Shown here piece after piece: positions 33,727 to 42,460 of a stretch of 64,000 nt of DNA. Position numbers and translations under genes: made by a program. How positions within the stretch are numbered: the first letter of the stretch is position 1; each line of letters opens with the position of its first letter. The stretch comes from Dickeya zeae NCPPB 2538 (GTDB lineage: Bacteria > Pseudomonadota > Gammaproteobacteria > Enterobacterales > Enterobacteriaceae), in assembly GCF_000406165.1 (NCBI RefSeq), contig NZ_CM001977.1, forward strand, positions 3,256,757 through 3,320,756. Reading direction: 5' to 3'. The notes below the pieces were generated by a model. That model was not told the DNA's origin. It ran no database searches and was given only the letters and a program-made list of their open reading frames with translations.

Positions 33727-35184
33727 TTGAAGCGTTTAACGATAAATTATGTTTTCATCGGGGTAATCGCTTTGCTGTTGACGCTGGCACTGTGGCCAAA
33801 TATTCCCTGGCGCAGTCATCAGGACGTCCAGTTAAGGCAAATCCTTTCACGTGGTGAGCTACGCATCAGCACCGTGACCTCTCCGTTGACCTATACCCTC
33901 AGCAACGGTTCCCCCACCGGGCTGGATTATGAACTGGCCAAGCGATTCGCCGACTACCTCGGCGTGCGGCTGGTGGTTTCCGTACGTCAAAATGTTGACG
34001 ATTTATTCAGCGATCTGGATAACGACAATGCTGACCTGTTGGCAGCAGGCCTCATCTATAACCAGGAACGTCTGAACCGCTTCCAGGCAGGCCCTTCCTA
34101 TTATTCGGTGTCACAACAACTGGTCTACCGTATGGGGAGCGCGCGTCCTACCTCACTGGATAAAATGCAGGGTAAACTGACCGTACTGTCTGGCTCGGCA
34201 CATGCCGCTACCTTGCGCGATCTCAAAGCCGAAAAATATCCGCAGTTGAGTTGGGAAGTCGCCACCGATGTCTCTGAGCTGGATCTCCTAAAACAAGTTG
34301 CGGATGGAAAGCTGGATTACACCATCGCTGATTCAATCAACATTGGTCTGATGCAACGAATCCACCCACAGCTGGCGGTGTCATTCGATCTCAGCGACGA
34401 AGAGCCAGTGACCTGGTATATGCGGCAAAACCGCGATGACAGCCTCTCTGCGGCGCTGCTCGACTTCTTTAGTCAGGTGATGGAAGACGGCACCCTTGCC
34501 CGTCTGGAAGAGAAGTATCTGGGGCACGTCGGCGAATTCGACTATGTGGATACCACTACGTTCCTCAGCGCTATCGACAACACATTGCCGGGTTTACGTC
34601 CGCTGTTCGAGAAATACGCCCGGGAAATAGACTGGAAACTGCTGGCGGCGATTTCTTATCAGGAATCGCACTGGAACCCGCTGGCAACCTCGCCAACCGG
34701 GGTACGCGGTTTGATGATGCTGACACGTAATACCGCTGAAAGTCTGGATGTGGTCAACCGGCTCAATCCGGAGGAAAGCATTCGCGGCGGCGCCAGGTAT
34801 TTAAGCCAAATGATGCAGCAGGTACCTGCCACCATCCCACTGGACGAGCGTATCTGGTTTGCGCTGGCGGCCTATAATATGGGGTACGCGCATATGATGG
34901 ATGCCCGTAAGCTGACAGAAAAACAGCAGGGAAATCCAGACAGTTGGGCAGACGTCAAAATACGCCTGCCGATGTTGAGTCAGAAACGCTACTACTCCCA
35001 GACAGTCAACGGTTATGCGCGTGGTCAGGAGGCTTACGACTATGTGGAAAATATCCGACGCTACATGGTCAGTCTGGTGGGGTATCTTTCAGAGAAAGAA
35101 AGCCGTGCGTTACAACAGCAACTGGCTGGCAGCGCCTACCCCGCCGTACCACCAGAGCAATTGACCGCCACACGCTCCCGCTAA
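33727..35184 (+). CDS. mltF: Membrane-bound lytic transglycosylase MltF
   Basis: Murein lyase that cleaves the MurNAc-GlcNAc bond to form anhydro-muropeptides. It has 485 residues. The N-terminal hydrophobic segment (residues 7-22) serves as export signal or anchor. A periplasmic binding-protein-like regulatory domain (about 40-265, with GLDYELAKRFADYLGV) precedes the family 1 lyase domain with the catalytic Glu in ISYQESHWNPLATS near 312 and GVRGLMMLTRNTAESL after it. It is divergent from purL and convergent with tadA, as in E. coli. Its product is an upstream source for MurQ substrates. Confidence 0.95.
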   Translation: MKRLTINYVFIGVIALLLTLALWPNIPWRSHQDVQLRQILSRGELRISTVTSPLTYTLSNGSPTGLDYELAKRFADYLGVRLVVSVRQNVDDLFSDLDNDNADLLAAGLIYNQERLNRFQAGPSYYSVSQQLVYRMGSARPTSLDKMQGKLTVLSGSAHAATLRDLKAEKYPQLSWEVATDVSELDLLKQVADGKLDYTIADSINIGLMQRIHPQLAVSFDLSDEEPVTWYMRQNRDDSLSAALLDFFSQVMEDGTLARLEEKYLGHVGEFDYVDTTTFLSAIDNTLPGLRPLFEKYAREIDWKLLAAISYQESHWNPLATSPTGVRGLMMLTRNTAESLDVVNRLNPEESIRGGARYLSQMMQQVPATIPLDERIWFALAAYNMGYAHMMDARKLTEKQQGNPDSWADVKIRLPMLSQKRYYSQTVNGYARGQEAYDYVENIRRYMVSLVGYLSEKESRALQQQLAGSAYPAVPPEQLTATRSR

Positions 35185-35257
35185 GCGGTTCCTGCAACCC
35201 TATTCACTAGGGTTCGGGTCGCTACGATTCGGACCTTGTTATTCTGCGCGGCCCCAT

Positions 35258-35770
35258 TCAGGCGGAAGTATCATGTGAAGTATCACGCCCGGCACGCGCT
35301 TCACGCTGCTGCTGGCGGCGCATACGGAAAAAACGACTCAGCAGTTCGGAGCACTCTTCCGCCAACACACCGTCGGTAATGGCTATCTGATGATTCATTC
35401 CGGGATGGCGCAGAATATCCACCAGCGAGCCGGCAGCTCCCGTCTTGGCGTCCGCCGCACCGTACACCAACCGAGTGATGCGGCTATGAATCATGGCACC
35501 GGCGCACATCACGCAGGGTTCCAGCGTAATATACAGGGTGGTGTAGAGCAGACGATAGTTCTGCAGCACTTGCCCCCCTTGCTGCAACGCCATAATTTCT
35601 GCATGGGCGGTGGGATCATGGCGACCGATCGGTCGATTCCAGCCCTCACCAATCACCCGATCACCTTGCACCAGTACCGCGCCAACCGGTACTTCACCTT
35701 CGTCCCAGGCTCGTTGTGCCAGCGACAAGGCGTGACGCATCCAGAATTCATCATCCATCGGACTACTCAT
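35258..35770 (-). CDS. tadA: tRNA-specific adenosine deaminase TadA
   Basis: Zinc deaminase that makes inosine at the wobble position of tRNA-Arg(ACG). It has 170 residues. The zinc site is HAEIMALQQ near residue 57 (catalytic Glu) and LEPCVMCAGAMIHSR near 85. The C-terminal helix with FFRMRRQQQREARAG is basic, fitting tRNA binding. Its ATG shares one base with the murQ stop (TAATG), so it is translationally coupled to murQ, an arrangement different from E. coli. Confidence 0.95.
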   Translation of the reverse strand: MSSPMDDEFWMRHALSLAQRAWDEGEVPVGAVLVQGDRVIGEGWNRPIGRHDPTAHAEIMALQQGGQVLQNYRLLYTTLYITLEPCVMCAGAMIHSRITRLVYGAADAKTGAAGSLVDILRHPGMNHQIAITDGVLAEECSELLSRFFRMRRQQQREARAGRDTSHDTSA

Positions 35771-36708
35771 TATTCCCCTTGGTTTTTTGCATTTTCTTTA
35801 TATAACGCATCACGCAGATACCCATCGCTCTGTACTAACCGTTGCCTAGCCTGTTGTGCATCACATCCTGCCACAACCATAACTATCGCCGGTTTGACCT
35901 CATAATCGGTTTGCACCAGACACTGCTGTGCCGTTTCCCGATCAACCCCGGTAGCCTCCATTAAAATACGGCAGGCTCGATCGACCAGTTTCACGTTGGT
36001 GGCTTTCACATCCACCATCAGGTTCTGATACACCTTACCCAGTCGTACCATCGCACCGGTGGATATCATATTTAATATCAGTTTTTGTGCTGTGCCGGAT
36101 TTCAGCCGGGTGGAACCAGTCAACACTTCTGGCCCCACCAAGGGAGAGATCGCGATCTCCGCCTCTTGTGCAATCGGTGAATGGGGATTGCAGGAAATGG
36201 CGACGGTGCGACAACCCAGTGTCCGCGCATAACGCAAACCACCAATCACATAGGGTGTTCGCCCTGAGGCGGCAATGCCGATGACGATATCGCGAGAAGT
36301 GAGTGTCAGCGCAACCAAATCCGATTCACCGAGTACAGGGTTATCCTCCGCACCCTCCACCGCCTTTAGCAACGCGCCAGGGCCACCGGCAATCAACCCC
36401 ACCACCACCCCATGTGGCACGCCAAAGGTCGGTGGACACTCCGAGGCGTCCAGCACGCCAAGGCGTCCACTGGTACCGGCGCCCTGATAAATCATTCGTC
36501 CACCCGCCTTCAGGCAACCTGCAGCCGCATCCACCGCCTGAGCAATAGCGGGGAGGACCTTGCGCACCGCCTCCGGCACACGGTGATCTTCCTGATTGAA
36601 CAAGGACACCATTTCCAGCGTAGATAACTGATCCAAATTCATGGATGCAGGATGACGTGTTTCTGAAACCAGCGTACCAAAATCGATACTTTTCTCATCG
36701 TTTACCAT
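35770..36708 (-). CDS. murQ: N-acetylmuramic acid 6-phosphate etherase MurQ
   Basis: Opens the lactyl ether of MurNAc-6-phosphate to give GlcNAc-6-phosphate and lactate in cell-wall recycling. It has 312 residues, slightly longer than the E. coli enzyme at both ends. The SIS-domain signature GAGTSGRLGVLDASECPPTF is near residue 75, and the second is GTAQKLILNMISTGAMVRLG near 205. No murR or murP is beside it; it pairs instead with tadA and is close to mltF. Confidence 0.95.
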   Translation of the reverse strand: MVNDEKSIDFGTLVSETRHPASMNLDQLSTLEMVSLFNQEDHRVPEAVRKVLPAIAQAVDAAAGCLKAGGRMIYQGAGTSGRLGVLDASECPPTFGVPHGVVVGLIAGGPGALLKAVEGAEDNPVLGESDLVALTLTSRDIVIGIAASGRTPYVIGGLRYARTLGCRTVAISCNPHSPIAQEAEIAISPLVGPEVLTGSTRLKSGTAQKLILNMISTGAMVRLGKVYQNLMVDVKATNVKLVDRACRILMEATGVDRETAQQCLVQTDYEVKPAIVMVVAGCDAQQARQRLVQSDGYLRDALYKENAKNQGE

Positions 36709-36785
36709 TATCAGCCACCTTGATTACCCATTTGTTCCGTGCCGTCGGCAGGTGCTCATCACTCTGCCGTTTGTCGGAGCAATAA

Positions 36786-36819
36786 AAAACGGCTTGCAAG
36801 GTAACTGGCAAGCCGTTTT
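36786..36819. terminator. Terminator upstream of murQ
   Basis: A 12-bp perfect stem AAAACGGCTTGC / GCAAGCCGTTTT with a 10-nt loop. It ends the small minus-strand gene at 36837 and isolates it from murQ. Confidence 0.85.
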
Positions 36820-36836
36820 GTCGGTACTTATCAGCA

Positions 36837-37178
36837 TCAGAAGATTTTATCTTCATCCTCACGGATCAGTGACTCCAGATTACCCAGTTCTTCACGCGCC
36901 CGTGCGCGGTTGACGAGTTTAAGCTGCGCCGCCGCTGGAAAATCCGTGATACTAATCTGTCCTTTGGTGATCAGCACCTGAATCAAGTCTTCAAGCACAC
37001 GTACCATTTCCAGATCGCTGCTGCGCAAACGCTCGATCTTAGCCAGAATGGCCCGCTGATTATGCAGCCATGCCGCTGCCTCGACTGAATTATCCGGCAG
37101 TTCACCATTCATTTCTGGAAACGGCGATCTTTCTACCCTGATAAGATGCCCGTTGCTGTCACGCAAAATGTAAAACAT
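36837..37178 (-). CDS. Small conserved hypothetical protein
   Basis: A 113-residue soluble protein starting MFYILRDSNGHLIRVERSP, with no signal peptide or membrane segment. It reads as an N-terminal strand region followed by two or three helices (SVEAAAWLHNQRAILAKIER, LEDLIQVLITKGQISITDFP, QLKLVNRARAREEL). The pattern FYxxRDSxGxLxRVE recalls short proteins of pseudomonads that are annotated, misleadingly, as tryptophan synthase beta-like. No function can be given. Single gene with its own terminator at the edge of the accessory region. Confidence 0.75.
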   Translation of the reverse strand: MFYILRDSNGHLIRVERSPFPEMNGELPDNSVEAAAWLHNQRAILAKIERLRSSDLEMVRVLEDLIQVLITKGQISITDFPAAAQLKLVNRARAREELGNLESLIREDEDKIF

Positions 37179-37934
37179 ACCAAGCCCTTTTTTATTAGCA
37201 ATAGAAGAGAATCCAACGACAGGAGGAACCTCCGCTCTTGATTAGGATTTCATTTTATTACCACGCTGCAAGCCGATAGACATAACGGCCTCAAACACAC
37301 GCCCACGGTGCACAGGGCTGCGCACTGGCGCAACCTTGCTAAGTCCGTATTACTGCTGTGTCTGCCAGAGGATACCGATACGAGAATCCATCGTCTTCAC
37401 CCGAGCAAGGCAGCCGCATTAATGAATAACACACTGCCGCTGGATGGAGTTTGTCACGCCGTACGGGCAATAGACCCTGCGACGAAGCCTGACGGTGTGA
37501 CGATAGAAAATCGTAGTCACACCGTCAGGCCACCTATCAGAATGGCATTTTCGCCAGCCCCCGGCAAGCTATCCAGAATATTATCCGCCGCTATTCACGT
37601 ATCGAGTAGAGTCGATAGCCCGCTAAAATGTGATCAATACAAGAATTAATGCACGTATTATATCGCATCAAAATGTCAGTTATATTGACCAATACCAGAG
37701 AGTTCGTACTTGAGCAGATCAACTGACTGGCAGCGTTCTCCCATCACCAGACTGTCTGATACCACTGAAATGAAAGGTTGCGTCCGGTAAGGTTCGCCAT
37801 GAATAATGCTTGCCAGTCAACACCAGAAAAAACAACAAAATCAGGCCATATTGCTCACTTTTGTTTATTGTCATTTTTTATCGGCGATCGCCTTGCCTGC
37901 AAGCAATCACGATAGCTAAGGAATGTGCAGCGAC
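37179..37934. other. Long intergenic stretch without a credible gene
   Basis: About 750 nt before the secretion operon. Open frames here are short and have no recognisable composition or start signals. It contains the perfect 15-bp inverted repeat at 37487-37530. It should also contain the promoter of the secretion operon, but I could not point to a convincing -35/-10 pair. Confidence 0.5.
37487..37530. repeat. Perfect 15-bp inverted repeat
   Basis: GCCTGACGGTGTGAC (37487-37501) and its exact complement GTCACACCGTCAGGC (37516-37530) flank a 14-nt loop whose ends (GAT, ATC) can also pair. No T-run follows. It may be a small palindromic repeat element, a protein site or an old terminator. Confidence 0.7.
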
Positions 37935-40121
37935 ATGAATACACACCATGAGCAGCCACCAGGCGGCGGAGAATGTCCGCATTCTCTACAACATCAGGAT
38001 CCTCGCACCCGTCATGACGATCCCTTACTGGATTGTCTGTTGGCCCTGTGCCAATTGCAGGGGAAGCCGACCAGTCGGGCCACACTGACGGCAGGATTAC
38101 CGCTGGAAGATCTGCGTTTATCTGCCAGTTTGCTGCCGCGTGCCGCCGCGCGCGCCGGTTTGCGCGCCCGTATACTCAAACGCTCTTTAACCGCGATACC
38201 CAGCATGTCGCTGCCAGCGATGTTGCTACTGCGTGAAGGGCGGGCAGCCATCCTGCTGGGCTGGACTGAAGACGGCAATGCCCGTCTGATGACCGGCGAA
38301 ACCGAAGGTGGCGAAATCATGGTTGACCACAATACGCTGCAGCAGAACTATCTGGGATTGGTCATGTTCGCGCAGCCAGCTCATCGTTTTGATGCCCCGC
38401 CGATGACACGACTGTCACGCAGCCAAGCCTGGCTGCGTGACACACTGAAACTGTCTCGCCCTCTTTATCTCGATGCAATAGCCGCCAGCCTGCTCATCAA
38501 TATCATCGCGCTATTCATTCCGCTGTTTGTTATGCAGGTCTACGATCGGGTGATCCCCAATCAAACAACAGCCACCTTATGGGTACTGGCCTCCGGCCTC
38601 GGTATTGCACTGGTATTCGACCTTATTCTGCGCATATTGCGCAGCGTCTGTCTGGATATTGCAGGTAAAAAAACTGATTTGATTCTTTCTGCCACGCTAT
38701 TCGAACGGCTGATCGGCATGATGCGCTCCGCTTTCCCGGCACGAGTCGGCGCCATAGCACATCGGGTGCGGGAATTTCATGCCTTGCGCGATACCTTATC
38801 GTCGCAGTCACTCGGTAGCCTGATAGACTTTCCCTTCGCACTACTGATGATTATCTTACTCGGTGTCTTAGGTGGTCAGTTGCTTTGGGTACCGTTACTG
38901 ACAATACCGCTGGTATTGTTGATTAACTGGCTGTTTCAAAAACCCATACTGGCAGCACAAGCCCTTTCCCGCCAACTAACGGATGAACGCCAGGCGCTGT
39001 TGACGGAAACATTGAGTGGGCTGGACGCCATTAAAATCAATAACGCAGAAGGCGAACGCCAGCGCCAGTGGGAACACATCAGCGGTGAGATTAGTCGACT
39101 GACCTTAAGGGTGAAAACGTTGTCAGCCTGCGCTTTGCATCTGACACAAGCCTGCCAACATCTCGCCTGCGTCATCGTAATAGTCATCGGAGTCTACCTG
39201 CTGCAAAACGCCCAATTGACGTTAGGTACGCTGTTTGCCTGTTACCTGCTCAATAGTCGTGTATTGCTGACCCTGGGGCCGTTATCCGAATGGATCACCC
39301 GCTACCAGCATGCCAGGCTAACGCTGGAAGAAACTCAGGAATTGATGATGTTGCCGCAAGAACGTGGCGAGCAACACTATCCGCTAAAACGAGAAAACAT
39401 TCAGGGTAGTATCGAATTTCGCGATGTCACGTTCAGTTACCCCGAACAGAAAAACCGTGCTCTGATCGATATTAACCTGTCTATTCGCCCAGGTGAAAAA
39501 GTTGGCATCATAGGCCGAACCGGCTCGGGTAAGAGCTCGCTGGAAAAGTTAATCGTCAACCTTTACCACCCCACCCACGGTAACCTGTTGATTGATGGGG
39601 TCGATACGCGTCAGCTCGATGTTGCCGATCTGCGCCATCATATTGGTTACGTGCCGCAGGATATTCATCTTTTCAGTGGTACGTTGCGGGATAACCTGAT
39701 TTGTGGGGCCCGCTACGTTGAGGATGATGCCATGCTGAAAGTCGCGGATATCGCTGGTGTCAATGATTTCGCCCGGTTACACCCAGACGGCTACAACCTA
39801 CAGGTTGGCGAGCGTGGAATGAACCTGTCAGGTGGCCAAAAGCAGGCGGTAGCGATTGCCCGTGCCCTATTGCTTAATCCCCCTATCCTGCTTATGGATG
39901 AGCCCACCAGTGCGATGGATAACAGCAGTGAAGACCACTTTAAACAAGCCCTGCAAACCATTATTACCAACAAAACACTGTTGCTGGTGACACACCGGGT
40001 ATCCATGCTGACCTTGGTGGATAGACTGATTATCGTGGATAAAGGCCGTATTATCGCCGACGGTCCCAAAGCCATCGTGCTGGATGCATTAAAGAAGGGG
40101 CAGATCAATGCGTCTCGCTAA
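37935..40121 (+). CDS. Type I secretion ABC transporter, LapB/LssB type
   Basis: Inner-membrane ABC exporter, 728 residues from the ATG at 37935 (AAGGAA about 11 nt before it; an ATG four codons upstream lies on top of the Shine-Dalgarno). Order: C39-peptidase-like domain (about 15-135) lacking the catalytic Cys, typical for exporters of RTX adhesins; six membrane helices (about 160-430) including LFIPLFVMQVYDRVIPNQ; and an ATPase with GRTGSGKSS, LSGGQKQAVAIARALL, ILLMDEPTSAMD and LVTHR. All catalytic motifs look intact. It overlaps the membrane-fusion gene by 14 nt. No secreted substrate gene is adjacent. Confidence 0.88.
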   Translation: MNTHHEQPPGGGECPHSLQHQDPRTRHDDPLLDCLLALCQLQGKPTSRATLTAGLPLEDLRLSASLLPRAAARAGLRARILKRSLTAIPSMSLPAMLLLREGRAAILLGWTEDGNARLMTGETEGGEIMVDHNTLQQNYLGLVMFAQPAHRFDAPPMTRLSRSQAWLRDTLKLSRPLYLDAIAASLLINIIALFIPLFVMQVYDRVIPNQTTATLWVLASGLGIALVFDLILRILRSVCLDIAGKKTDLILSATLFERLIGMMRSAFPARVGAIAHRVREFHALRDTLSSQSLGSLIDFPFALLMIILLGVLGGQLLWVPLLTIPLVLLINWLFQKPILAAQALSRQLTDERQALLTETLSGLDAIKINNAEGERQRQWEHISGEISRLTLRVKTLSACALHLTQACQHLACVIVIVIGVYLLQNAQLTLGTLFACYLLNSRVLLTLGPLSEWITRYQHARLTLEETQELMMLPQERGEQHYPLKRENIQGSIEFRDVTFSYPEQKNRALIDINLSIRPGEKVGIIGRTGSGKSSLEKLIVNLYHPTHGNLLIDGVDTRQLDVADLRHHIGYVPQDIHLFSGTLRDNLICGARYVEDDAMLKVADIAGVNDFARLHPDGYNLQVGERGMNLSGGQKQAVAIARALLLNPPILLMDEPTSAMDNSSEDHFKQALQTIITNKTLLLVTHRVSMLTLVDRLIIVDKGRIIADGPKAIVLDALKKGQINASR

Positions 40122-40932
40122 ATTCACTCGCTATTTATCCTGCCATCACCAACAGGACTCACACACGCTGCCCGCTGTCGGTGAGGCTCTGGTGGAAGAT
40201 ACGCCCCGCCTCATTCGGTTATCAATCTGGATTATGCTGGCCTTCATCATGTTTCTGATTGGCTGGGCTGGCATGGCACAAATGGACGAAGTCGTCAGTG
40301 CGACGGGCAAGACACTCAGTCAATCACCACAATACCGGGTACAGGCAACCGTTACGGGTGAATTGAATGAGCTATACATCCGTGAAGGGCAAATCGTTAA
40401 CATCGGCGACCCACTGATGCGGCTGGATACACGCTCATCGCAGGAAAAAGCGCCGGCAAATACCTCGGATGAGCTGTCACTGGTCGTATCGCCAGTGCGG
40501 GGTATGGTCAAACATATTTTGGTTGATACGACTAATGGGCAAGTTTTACCGGGCCGCACGCTGGTGGAAATCACGCCGCTGGATGACAAGTTATTGATAG
40601 AAGCCCGAGTCCGGTTGAAGGATATGGCGTTCTTGCGTCCAGGCCAGGAAGCGGTAATCGCTTTCGCAGCCTATGATCACGCCACATTTGGCAGCCTGAA
40701 AGGCTATATCGAGCAGATTAGTCAGGATGCCGTGACAGACCCAGCCGGTAACAGCTTCTATCTGGTTCGGTTACGCACACAGAGCAACTACCTGGGGAGT
40801 ATCGACAAGCCACAACTGATCCTTCCCGGCATGGTAGCGCATGTGGGTATTATTACTGGCAGGAAAACATTGCTCAGCTATCTGCTAAAGCCAATACGAC
40901 AGGCTCGGATGGAAGCCTTGCGGGAGAGATAA
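40108..40932 (+). CDS. HlyD/LapC-type membrane-fusion protein without coiled-coil hairpin
   Basis: Periplasmic adaptor of a type I secretion system, only 274 residues, where LapC-type proteins usually have well over 400. A membrane helix (residues 35-55) leads into the first lipoyl half (QYRVQATVTGELNELYIREG, about 75-105). After LMRLDTRSSQEKAPANTSDE the protein goes straight into the second lipoyl half (SPVRGMVKHILVDTT). The beta-barrel part follows with LIEARVRLKDMAFLRPGQEA and SFYLVRLRTQ. The long alpha-helical hairpin that meets TolC is absent, replaced by about 15 residues, with the frame intact. Coupled to the ATPase gene by overlap. Confidence 0.85.
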   Translation: MRLAKFTRYLSCHHQQDSHTLPAVGEALVEDTPRLIRLSIWIMLAFIMFLIGWAGMAQMDEVVSATGKTLSQSPQYRVQATVTGELNELYIREGQIVNIGDPLMRLDTRSSQEKAPANTSDELSLVVSPVRGMVKHILVDTTNGQVLPGRTLVEITPLDDKLLIEARVRLKDMAFLRPGQEAVIAFAAYDHATFGSLKGYIEQISQDAVTDPAGNSFYLVRLRTQSNYLGSIDKPQLILPGMVAHVGIITGRKTLLSYLLKPIRQARMEALRER

Positions 40933-40942
40933 CGCCTCGGCG

Positions 40943-42460
40943 CTACTGATGTGTATTCAGGTCATGGTAAATCTGGGTCTGGCTTCGTCCTAATGCCTTC
41001 GCCTGATACATCGCCGCATCTGCGTTGATGGCTAATGTCAGCGAATCGGTTCCATGTTCCGGGTACAGCGCAATCCCAATACTGCATGAGATATCCAGTT
41101 TCTTGCCCTCGATATAAAAAGGTTCGTTAAGGGCATGGTGAATCTTGTCCGCGACATACAACGTATTCTCGACTTCCTTGATCCCCTGCAGCAGAATAAT
41201 AAATTCGTCGCCGCTACGGCGGTAAACCGTATCCGTTTCACGTACCGCACCTCGCATACGCGCTGCCGCCTCTTTGAGCAGTAAATCCCCGGTGGCATGG
41301 CCGAAGGTATCGTTAATCTGCTTAAATTTATCCAGATCGAGGAACATTAATGCGATCTTCCGGCCAGTCTGCCGTGATAACTGGATAGCCTGTTCCATCT
41401 GTTCAGCGAAGGTCAGACCGTTAGCCAGCGAGGTTAGAGAATCGTAATGGGCCAGTTGTCGGTAGTGCTCTTCACTGCGACGCAGCATATCAATCGCCCG
41501 ATAACGTTCGATGGCGACAGCCACCAACTGGGCTGATTTCTCAATAGAGGCGATTTCATCCTCCGTTGGCGAATAGACTTTGCGGTGGTAAACACTCAGC
41601 ACCCCCAAAATCTCTTTATTCTGCCCAAAAATGGGCTCAGACCAGCAAGAACGCAGGCCAGCATACAATGCCAGGCCTTTATACAACGACCAATGAGGAT
41701 GCGTGGAGATATCCTCGGCAATCACACGTTTACCAGAATAAGCCGCCGAACCAAACGACGCCGCCCCATCGGCAATTTTCACGTTGTGAATCGCATTCTT
41801 GTAAAAGCCCGGCAAGCTGGGTGCAGACCCCAGCGTCAGACATTTCTTCTCCTTATCAACCAACAGGACGGAACACACGATCCGCCCAGGGTTTTTCTCC
41901 TCGACGCTGAAGATGATAGCGTCGAGGATATCTTTCAACGGCGCGCCGCTCGAGAGCAACTCCAGCGCACGGTTGTAGGAGTTGTCATGGTGTTCCTGAG
42001 TCTTACGCTCAGTGATATCCATTTTTATGCTGACATACTGAAGCGCATCGCTGGCTTTATTATATATTTTGACGATGCTGGCTTTTTCCCAATATAACTG
42101 CCCGTTTTTCTTACGGTTGACGAACTCGCCGTTCCAAATCTCACCTTTATTGAGGGTAGACCACAGTTCTTCATACACGCTGGCGTTGGTCATACCCGAG
42201 CTTAATATATTTGTTTTACGACCAATCACTTCTTCTGCTTCATAACCCGACATCACGGTGAACTGCCGGTTCACATACACGATTTCACAGCTTTCATTAG
42301 CGATCATAATGGATGATGGGCTGTACTCGGCGGCGAAGAACACCATATTCAGGAAGTCTTGCTTTTTTTGTTCTGCGTCGGCTTTTTCCTGAAATTTACG
42401 ACTTCTTGCTGTAGAAATCCCTAAGAGCACTATTAATAGGGTTATTATAATTTCATACAC
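40943..42460 (-). CDS. PAS-GAF-GGDEF diguanylate cyclase
   Basis: Probable c-di-GMP synthase, 505 residues from a GTG at 42460, which has GAGGAG 9 nt upstream; a longer ATG start at 42502 lacks such a site. Order: one N-terminal membrane helix (VYEIIITLLIVLLGI), a PAS domain (SPSSIMIANESCEIVYVNRQ), a GAF domain (about 170-315), then GGDEF. The active-site loop reads SGDEF, a variant found in active enzymes, and an inhibitory I-site RETD stands five residues before it. It ends 10 nt from the convergent secretion operon. The signal sensed is unknown. Confidence 0.88.
   Translation of the reverse strand: MYEIIITLLIVLLGISTARSRKFQEKADAEQKKQDFLNMVFFAAEYSPSSIMIANESCEIVYVNRQFTVMSGYEAEEVIGRKTNILSSGMTNASVYEELWSTLNKGEIWNGEFVNRKKNGQLYWEKASIVKIYNKASDALQYVSIKMDITERKTQEHHDNSYNRALELLSSGAPLKDILDAIIFSVEEKNPGRIVCSVLLVDKEKKCLTLGSAPSLPGFYKNAIHNVKIADGAASFGSAAYSGKRVIAEDISTHPHWSLYKGLALYAGLRSCWSEPIFGQNKEILGVLSVYHRKVYSPTEDEIASIEKSAQLVAVAIERYRAIDMLRRSEEHYRQLAHYDSLTSLANGLTFAEQMEQAIQLSRQTGRKIALMFLDLDKFKQINDTFGHATGDLLLKEAAARMRGAVRETDTVYRRSGDEFIILLQGIKEVENTLYVADKIHHALNEPFYIEGKKLDISCSIGIALYPEHGTDSLTLAINADAAMYQAKALGRSQTQIYHDLNTHQ

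Noticed and set aside
37308..37649. 113-codon open frame in the empty stretch before the secretion genes
   Set aside because: No ribosome-binding site, composition unlike a protein, and the 15-bp inverted repeat lies inside it.
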